53,497 nucleotides of DNA from Pigoraptor vietnamica (lineage: Eukaryota > Opisthokonta > Filasterea). Position 1 is the stretch's first letter; the number at the start of each line of letters is the position of its first letter. The DNA lies in the NCBI GenBank assembly GCA_943704525.1, contig CALSCQ010001022.1:1-53497 (forward strand), read 5' to 3'. A program made the position numbers and the translations under genes. The notes under the pieces were generated by a model. It was not told where the DNA came from. It did not search any database and worked only from the letters and a program-made list of their open reading frames with translations. Below are positions 47,463-53,497 of this stretch, piece after piece.

Positions 47463-50400
47463 ATGCCGCGCTGGAAACAACGACTGTCGGGGAACTCCCA
47501 ACTGGAGCCCGCGGATGGGCTGAAGGTGATCGGCGCGCGCATGTCGGACGTGCGGCGGGAGAGCTGGATCGACCCCGATGCGCCCGTGCTCAACCGGCGG
47601 TCGCTCGCGTTCGACGCCGAGACGGAGAAGACGTACCGTTCTGCGCGTGTGCCCGTGCAGCTTACGACGCACAAGTGGACGACGGCGTTTTCGTTCCTCT
47701 TCCTGGCGTACTTTTACTTTTACGCCAGCAATGACAAGATGGAGGGCTACTCGGCGGCGTACCGCGACGGCTACCGAAGAGCAGCGCCCGTGTACCTCGG
47801 CGGCGCCATCTACTTTGCCGTCCTCTACCTCGTTCTCTTCACACGCCGCTACCAATCGCTCGTGGAAAAGTGCAGCCACTATTGCATCCTTATCTTTGTG
47901 TGCATGCCACTGCTCGGCATCGGGATTGGCGGCCGATGGATAGCGGGGGACGGGACGTATTCCGGCGGCGTGATGCTCATCAGCCTCGGCGCCGTGCTCT
48001 CGATGGAAAAGTTCCGCCCGATCGCGGGCATCTGCCTTCTCATCCTCTCGCTGCAACTCGCTCAGTGTCTCGGCGGCTCGGACAATACGTCGGACCAGAA
48101 CGTCATGGTGGTGCTCCCCGTCGCCGTCGTCCTCACGTTCTCGTGCGCGGCGTGCTATGCGATCGATCTCAGCACGCGTCGGCTGTGGATCATCCAGCGG
48201 ACGGTGCTCGTGCGCAGCGAGGCGTTGAAGAAAGAGAAGGAGGACGCCGTGCGGCTGCTCGAGGCGCAGCTGCCACGCGCCGTTATCGACCAGCTGCGGG
48301 GCCCAAAGGGCGTCGGCCTTAGTTACTCGCACAACGTCGACAGCGCCTCCGTTCTCTTCGCCGAGTTCGAGGATTGGATGGAGCGCACGCGGCGACTCGA
48401 CCCCTCGATGGTCGTGGGGGCGCTCAACGACATTTTCGCGTCGTTCGACGACCTCGCGCTGAGGTACGGCGTGGATAAGATTAAGACGATCGGTCCCGTC
48501 TACATGTGCGCGGCGGGCGTGACGACACCGACGCCAACGCACGCCGTCGACGTCGCCAATCTCGCGCTCGCGTTGGTGCGCTGCGTGCGCGAGGAAGTGG
48601 ACGTTGCGGCCGTTGTGGGCGGCATTACGCTGCGCGTGGGCATCCACTGCGGGCCGCTCGTCGCCGGTATTGTGGGCGACCTCAAGTTCTGTTATGACAT
48701 CTACGGGGACACGGTCAACACGGCCAGCCGCATGTGCAAGTATGCGCCCTCTGGCACGGCCATGGTCTCGCGCGACGTGTTCGACGCGCTCGCGCCCACT
48801 CAGCTCTTTGTGTTTGAGCCCCTCGGCGAGCGAAACGTGAAGGGAAAGGGCGTGATGGCGACGTACTGCCTCACGGGTATGCGGGTGATGGACGACGCCA
48901 GGACGCCGGAAGAAATCGCTGCGGCACAGGCGCCCATCGCGCAGACGGACCCGGAGGTCCTCGCGATTGCCGTGGCGGAGGGGGCCGACTTTGTCGAAAG
49001 CCTGCCGGAGCGCCGAGCGGTGGCGACGGGTGGTGTCGGCGGCGTGCATGGTAGCGGCCACAGCGTGCATGGTAGCGGCCACAGCCTCCACGGCAACGCT
49101 CTGGGAAGCAACCATAGCATCGTGCGCCAGCCCTCGGACGAGAGCTTTGAGAAGGTGGAGGTGACGGTGGCAGTCGTGGACGACCCGTCGCTCGATCCGA
49201 TACCGTCGCATGCGAGCACGACGACAGTCGCCGGTCGGCCGCGATTTGTGAGCGCCATCCGCGCCGTGCAGAGCGGCCTGCAGGGCCTACGGGCGATGCA
49301 GTCTGCCGTGCGCGGGTACACGCCGGCGGCTGCGACGACCTCCACGACGGCCATTTTGGCGCAGCTGCAACGAGACTTGGCGGAGCACACGCGCGTCGTA
49401 CTGCCTCCGATCAACGCCGGGCTGGACCGCGATGCTGGCTTGTTCCCTGGCATCGTCGATGTGCAGCACTCGGTTGGGTCGTCCACGTCGACGATTCCCA
49501 TCGCAACGCCCGCGAAGGGGCAAATGTCGTCGATGCTCGCGCGGCTGCGGGCGTCCACCACGAACCGCGTGGGCGTCGAGAAGGACGGGTCGAGCGTGAG
49601 TGAAGGTTCGATGCCGTCGCTCCAGTCGCCGGACGTTGTCGCGGAGCTGCCGGAGGGGAACTGGTTTCGAAAGGAGTCGGTCCGAAGTCGCTCGTCCGTG
49701 TCGGCCTCCGAGCCACAGCCCGTGCGCATTCTGGAGGGTATAACGGAGCGGCACGAACGCCATGAGGGGCGACGCAGCAAGCCGCCGTCGCGCGAGTCGA
49801 CGCGCACGAGCCTCGACCTGGGAACGGGTGCGGCGATGAACGGCACTGTCCTTTCCACGCTCGTCTCCGTCAACAGCGACGCGGGGAGCACGCACCCGCT
49901 CGCGGTGCTCGACGCGGCGGCGAAGGCCCTAGCCGAGGTGGGTGAAAAGACGACGCCACCCTCCATATCGCGCCGCAAGCCCTCGAAGATTCGCTCTGCG
50001 TCCGTGGCAAACGAGCAGGGGCGTTCGTTCTCGACGGCGTCCGACAGCCCTTTGCGGTCCTACTCTGTCACGTACAGCAGCCACGCGTCCAATTCCGCGG
50101 CGCCTGCCCCTGCATCGACCCACCGGGAGGCCGTGCACGCACTCGTCACATCGCCGGTCCTCGCAGCGGCCGCCGCTTCTATACCGATGAGGAAGATTTC
50201 TGCGGCCGCCCACCTTGTGTCCACGTCGGCACCATCGTCCGGACACTGGCCGATGCCCGAGGCCGCCACTGCACCGGCGGCCCCTGTCCCGGGCCGCGTC
50301 TCGAACCAGTCGTCGACGCTGCGAGGGAATTCGCCGGGGCACGGAATGCGCGCGAAGGCGTTGGAGCAGCGCGACGACCGGCTCCGCGCGATGCTGCTGG

Positions 50401-51809
50401 AGTGCCGGCAGTCGCGGTTCACGCTTCGCTTCAAGGAGCCCCTTCTCGAGAGCGCGTTCCGCACGAAGATGGCGCAGCGCCCGTCCTCGGACACGCTGCT
50501 CGCGATGTTCCTGCCGTGGGCTGCGATTCTGCTGCTAGCTGCGATCGACGGCGTGTCGTGGGCTCCGGGGGTCAGCAGCGAGCGCAAAGCGTGGCTGTGG
50601 GGGGTCCGTTTCGGCTTCAGCGCGATACTCCTCGTGCTCCCACTGTTGCAGGTGTCCCTTCCGCTGCTGCAGATCTCGTTCTTCGAGCGACACCGTGCGA
50701 TTATCGTGGACCTCATTAGCGCGGGACAGGCGCTGTCGTACGCCGGCATATCGATCGCGGCTGCGTCGGTGCACCACGAGCTCATGGACGACCACTACTA
50801 TAGCTACCCGTCGCTGCTGATCCTGGTGATATCGGGGTGCGCGCTCATTCCGTCCAACTCGTTCGTTCACACGATGGTCGTCGCGACGGTTGTCGTTGTG
50901 GCGCTCGTCATTCTCGTGGCGGCGACGGCATCCACGGCGACGTACACGAGCGTCTGCCTGTACCTCATCACCGCCATCGCGCTCTACATTGCGGCCAAGT
51001 TCATAACGGAGCGGTACTGGCGCAGCCAGTTTGTGCTCGACGCCATCGCGATTGATCAGGAGAAGGAGATCGAGGACGAGCGCGCGAAGGACACGCAGCT
51101 GCTCCACAACATTCTCCCGCCCGTCATTGCGCGCAAGCTCGCCGAGGACCCCCTGTGCGACACGGCTCAGTTCTTTCCGCACGTGACCGTGCTTGTGATG
51201 GACATTGTGTCGTTCACCGTCTTCTCGTCGTCCGTCAGCGCGAACGAGGTCGTCGCCCTCCTCAACACGCTCTTCATCCAATTCGATAACGTCGTCAGCG
51301 TCATTGGTGCGGAGAAGATCTGCACCATCGGCGATTCGTACGTTGCCGCGAGCGGCGTCCCCGAACCCACGGACGACCACGCCACCGTCGTGCTGCAGCT
51401 CGGCCTCTCGATGCTGGATATTGTCGACCGTTTCAACGACGAGCGCGCGGCGGCCTCGTCGGAGATTGTGGGCTCGACAGAGCCCGTGCAGATACGCGTC
51501 GGCATCCATTCCGGAAGTGCGGTCGCTGGGATCATCGGCGGCAAGGTGCGCTTCAAGTACGACCTGTACGGAGAGGCGCTCAACGTCGCGACGCAGCTGG
51601 AGCAGTCTGGACAGCCCGGACTCCTTCATCTCAGCGCGACCAGCATGCCGACGGACGCTGTCAACGCGATCTGGACGTTCCCGTTCAAGTCAAGCCCTGC
51701 GCCGCCCATTTCCGTCGTACTCGGCGGCAGTGAGGTGCGCCTTGAGACGGTCTTGCTGAGTCTTACGCGCGAGAATCGCGTGAGCAGGCTCGATGCCCTC
51801 GCTCCTTGA
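47463..51809 (+). CDS. Two-domain transmembrane adenylyl cyclase with C2-like then C1-like order
   Basis: Intronless, 1448 residues, layout 6TM-cyclase-linker-6TM-cyclase as in animal membrane adenylyl cyclases. TM block 1 is about 75-230 and block 2 about 1010-1190. Domain A (about 290-480) lacks both metal Asp positions (LFAEFEDW; IGPVYM in place of GDxY). It keeps the purine-selecting Lys (DKIKTIG, near 337), the Asp of YDIYG and the catalytic Asn/Arg (VNTASRM, near 416). Domain B (about 1235-1420) has both metal Asps (LVMDIVSFT near 1244; TIGDSY near 1289) but Gln in place of the catalytic Arg (LNVATQLE). Together they make one complete heterodimeric site. The 480-residue linker is Ser/Pro/Ala-rich. 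Product inferred as cAMP from Lys in EKI/DKI. The PKA gene lies just downstream, convergent. Confidence 0.92.
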   Translation: MPRWKQRLSGNSQLEPADGLKVIGARMSDVRRESWIDPDAPVLNRRSLAFDAETEKTYRSARVPVQLTTHKWTTAFSFLFLAYFYFYASNDKMEGYSAAYRDGYRRAAPVYLGGAIYFAVLYLVLFTRRYQSLVEKCSHYCILIFVCMPLLGIGIGGRWIAGDGTYSGGVMLISLGAVLSMEKFRPIAGICLLILSLQLAQCLGGSDNTSDQNVMVVLPVAVVLTFSCAACYAIDLSTRRLWIIQRTVLVRSEALKKEKEDAVRLLEAQLPRAVIDQLRGPKGVGLSYSHNVDSASVLFAEFEDWMERTRRLDPSMVVGALNDIFASFDDLALRYGVDKIKTIGPVYMCAAGVTTPTPTHAVDVANLALALVRCVREEVDVAAVVGGITLRVGIHCGPLVAGIVGDLKFCYDIYGDTVNTASRMCKYAPSGTAMVSRDVFDALAPTQLFVFEPLGERNVKGKGVMATYCLTGMRVMDDARTPEEIAAAQAPIAQTDPEVLAIAVAEGADFVESLPERRAVATGGVGGVHGSGHSVHGSGHSLHGNALGSNHSIVRQPSDESFEKVEVTVAVVDDPSLDPIPSHASTTTVAGRPRFVSAIRAVQSGLQGLRAMQSAVRGYTPAAATTSTTAILAQLQRDLAEHTRVVLPPINAGLDRDAGLFPGIVDVQHSVGSSTSTIPIATPAKGQMSSMLARLRASTTNRVGVEKDGSSVSEGSMPSLQSPDVVAELPEGNWFRKESVRSRSSVSASEPQPVRILEGITERHERHEGRRSKPPSRESTRTSLDLGTGAAMNGTVLSTLVSVNSDAGSTHPLAVLDAAAKALAEVGEKTTPPSISRRKPSKIRSASVANEQGRSFSTASDSPLRSYSVTYSSHASNSAAPAPASTHREAVHALVTSPVLAAAAASIPMRKISAAAHLVSTSAPSSGHWPMPEAATAPAAPVPGRVSNQSSTLRGNSPGHGMRAKALEQRDDRLRAMLLECRQSRFTLRFKEPLLESAFRTKMAQRPSSDTLLAMFLPWAAILLLAAIDGVSWAPGVSSERKAWLWGVRFGFSAILLVLPLLQVSLPLLQISFFERHRAIIVDLISAGQALSYAGISIAAASVHHELMDDHYYSYPSLLILVISGCALIPSNSFVHTMVVATVVVVALVILVAATASTATYTSVCLYLITAIALYIAAKFITERYWRSQFVLDAIAIDQEKEIEDERAKDTQLLHNILPPVIARKLAEDPLCDTAQFFPHVTVLVMDIVSFTVFSSSVSANEVVALLNTLFIQFDNVVSVIGAEKICTIGDSYVAASGVPEPTDDHATVVLQLGLSMLDIVDRFNDERAAASSEIVGSTEPVQIRVGIHSGSAVAGIIGGKVRFKYDLYGEALNVATQLEQSGQPGLLHLSATSMPTDAVNAIWTFPFKSSPAPPISVVLGGSEVRLETVLLSLTRENRVSRLDALAP

Positions 51810-52304
51810 AGGTCGCGCCGTAATGGTCATCGATCTCAATGTCTTTTCGTTTGCATTTGCGTGCGTGCGTACTTTGCCTACAGGCGGTCAAGCGACCGTG
51901 CCATCACCATGTCATTGCAACACACGCACACACGCACACACACACGCACACACACGCACACACTCACGACTATGAACGCACACACGCGTTCGTGCTGCCA
52001 TAATGCCAGCTCTTCGCTTGCGTAATCGTCATTTGCTAAATGCTATATTCGATACACATCTCGTGACAAAAATGAGCGCATAAGTGAACAACAACATCGT
52101 GCGCTGTTCGAGCGACACGACAAGACGCAGAGAAGAAAGGAAAAACGCCCCGCCGCCAACACGCCAAAATGCGAACGCGCAAAGAAATCAGCAAAAGCCC
52201 GCACACACTCCTAACAATTTCGCGCTCTGCGCACGGAGAGACGGAGCATCGTCACCCGCGTACAGTTTGGCGTACCAACAACGGCACGCGCGCGCGCGGC
52301 TGCC
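51810..52304. other. Convergent intergenic region
   Basis: 495 bp between the cyclase and PKA stops. A CA repeat lies at about 51919-51962. The rest shows nothing recognisable; both 3' untranslated regions should be here. Confidence 0.4.
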
Positions 52305-53386
52305 TCAGAAGTCCCTGAAGATGTCCTCGTAAGGGTCGACAACGTCGTCGCTGGGCCACACAATCTTCTCCTCCTCATAGCGGTCAAACTGGCTGTGGTC
52401 TCCCTCGCCGGCCGTCTGTGCACGAGGGCAGCAGTGAGCCTCACGGCATCCCCAATCTCGCATCACGGCGAAAGCACATGATCGAAGCATGGAACACAAG
52501 GGCCACAGTTGCCTGCGTAATATGCAGCCACGCACCCACCACCACAACACACACACACACACGCGCGCGCACATGCACGCATGTGCACGCACCTTGGGGA
52601 TGAAGGGCGACTTGACCTGGAGATTGTACATGGCCTCCCAGTTGACCGACTTGAAGAACACGTGGTTCTTGATGTCCTCGACGCCGCCCTTCATGTTGCC
52701 GAGGCGGCGCGTGAGGTCACCCTTGAGGAAGCAGCCGACAATGTCGCGCTCGTCGTCCTTAAAGTGCATGGGATATTGCACGTGGCCCTCGACAATCTTG
52801 CGGTACATCTCCATTTGGTTGGGGTCCGTGAAGGGCGCGTGGCCGGCGCGCATTTCGTAGATCAAGATGCCTGCGACGGAGGCGGAGAGTTAGACGTGTA
52901 CGTGTGGGCGTGCGCATGCATGTGTGTCCATACGCTGTGTGATGCATGAGTGGTGCACTAGCAGCGTTTCCATCTTCTCACGAGAGTTTCACGCGCCGCG
53001 CCGCCGCCACTCACCCATCGCCCACCAGTCGACGGCGTGGGCGTAACCCTTGCTGAGAATAATCTCCGGCGCGAGGTACTCGGGCGTGCCGCACAGCGTC
53101 CAGGTTCGGTCCGACACACGCTGTGCATAGCAGGCGACGTAAGAACAATGTCCGCCAATGTCATTCCGCAAACAATCTGCTCCTATCATGGAGCACCGAT
53201 CAAAGCCCACCTTCGCAAACCCGAAGTCCGTCACGCGCACGTGACCGTGCGAGTCGATGAGAAGGTTTTCGGGCTGCGCGTGAGAAGGAGAGGCAAAATT
53301 GAGCCCGCGACTCATTGGTCGTTACAACAACGAAACAGCGTCCAATGTCCCACCTTGAGGTCACGGTAGACGATATCGAGGTTGTG
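52305..53386 (-). CDS. cAMP-dependent protein kinase catalytic subunit, C-terminal part (5' end beyond window)
   Basis: Five exons are visible (53386-53354, 53273-53211, 53120-53015, 52870-52593, 52415-52305), encoding 196 residues of an AGC kinase. Motifs in order: VYRDLKPENLL (catalytic loop), TDFGFAK (Mg-binding DFG), [15 protein letters not shown] (activation loop with the phosphorylatable Thr), [15 protein letters not shown], the lobe-closing RRLGN, and the AGC tail ending in EDIFRDF. The final FxxF immediately at the stop is the PKA-C hydrophobic-motif ending, which separates PKA from other AGC kinases. Typically held inactive by a regulatory subunit and released by cAMP. The N-lobe lies past 53387, preceded by an intron whose acceptor is seen at 53387-53390. 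Exons are short (33-278 nt) with GTGCGT/GTGAGT/GTGGGC donors. Confidence 0.95.
52542..52600. repeat. CA/CG-rich microsatellite in PKA intron
   Basis: (CA)n running into CGCG/CACG variants within the last intron of the PKA gene. Confidence 0.85.
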
Positions 53387-53497
53387 CTGCGAGCGCGACA
53401 TACCGCACATTTGCACACAGCCCTCAGCGGGAGCCCCACGTGGCATCAATATAAATACGCAGCCCAACGATGAATGTCAGGAGCCCAACCCCCCCCC

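Overview
This is a GC-rich, intron-rich eukaryotic window. Coding DNA alternates with long (GT)n/(CA)n tracts, introns are short and mostly begin GTGCGT/GTGAGT, and genes lie on both strands 40 to 1200 bp apart. The gene content (forkhead factor, LZTR1, CHERP, GPHR, TMEM144, a double-domain adenylyl cyclase, a PKA catalytic subunit) and two TTAGGG-type interstitial motifs fit a free-living protist on the Amorphea side (amoebozoan or unicellular relative of animals and fungi). The species cannot be named from sequence alone. Most gene models were built by hand by joining exons at GT/GC-AG sites and checking that phases add up.

Layout. 1-1.2 kb: minus-strand zinc-finger gene with a SUMO-interacting motif, leaving the left edge. 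1.7-7.0 kb: large inversin-like ankyrin/IQ protein with an N-terminal FCS-type zinc finger and polyglutamine. 7.6-9.2 kb: GT8 Golgi glycosyltransferase. 9.3-12.0 kb (minus): 12-exon Golgi pH regulator. 12.4-13.5 kb: lysine/serine-rich nuclear protein. 13.9-15.8 kb (minus): TMEM144. 16.4-20.1 kb (minus): F-box/LRR/armadillo protein, bracketed by two copies of a ~115-bp hairpin-rich repeat. 20.4-21.7 kb: MBD-like/HMG-like/zinc-finger protein. 21.9-24.2 kb: FBXL-type F-box/LRR protein. 24.8-28.5 kb: dihydropyrimidine dehydrogenase. 28.9-30.4 kb (minus): forkhead factor. 31.5-33.6 kb (minus): mitochondrial aminopeptidase P. 34.2-34.6 kb: small BamE-like protein. 35.3-39.6 kb: LZTR1. 39.8-40.2 kb (minus): a two-exon 82-residue protein. 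40.9-44.1 kb: CHERP. 44.3-45.7 kb: second F-box/LRR protein. 45.8-46.6 kb (minus): probable single-pass membrane protein. 47.5-51.8 kb: intronless adenylyl cyclase. 52.3-53.4 kb (minus): PKA catalytic subunit, 5' end beyond the right edge.

Functional themes. Three F-box proteins plus LZTR1 (a cullin-3 adaptor in animals) make the window rich in ubiquitin-ligase adaptors. GPHR, GT8 and TMEM144 are Golgi/membrane proteins. The cyclase and PKA genes are convergent neighbours and together form the core of a cAMP relay. The most unusual features are the swapped order of cyclase half-domains, the F-box/LRR/ARM gene with its flanking hairpin repeats, several GC-AG introns, and complementary TG/CA tracts in the introns on either side of very short exons. 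No virus-like element, tRNA or rRNA was recognised.
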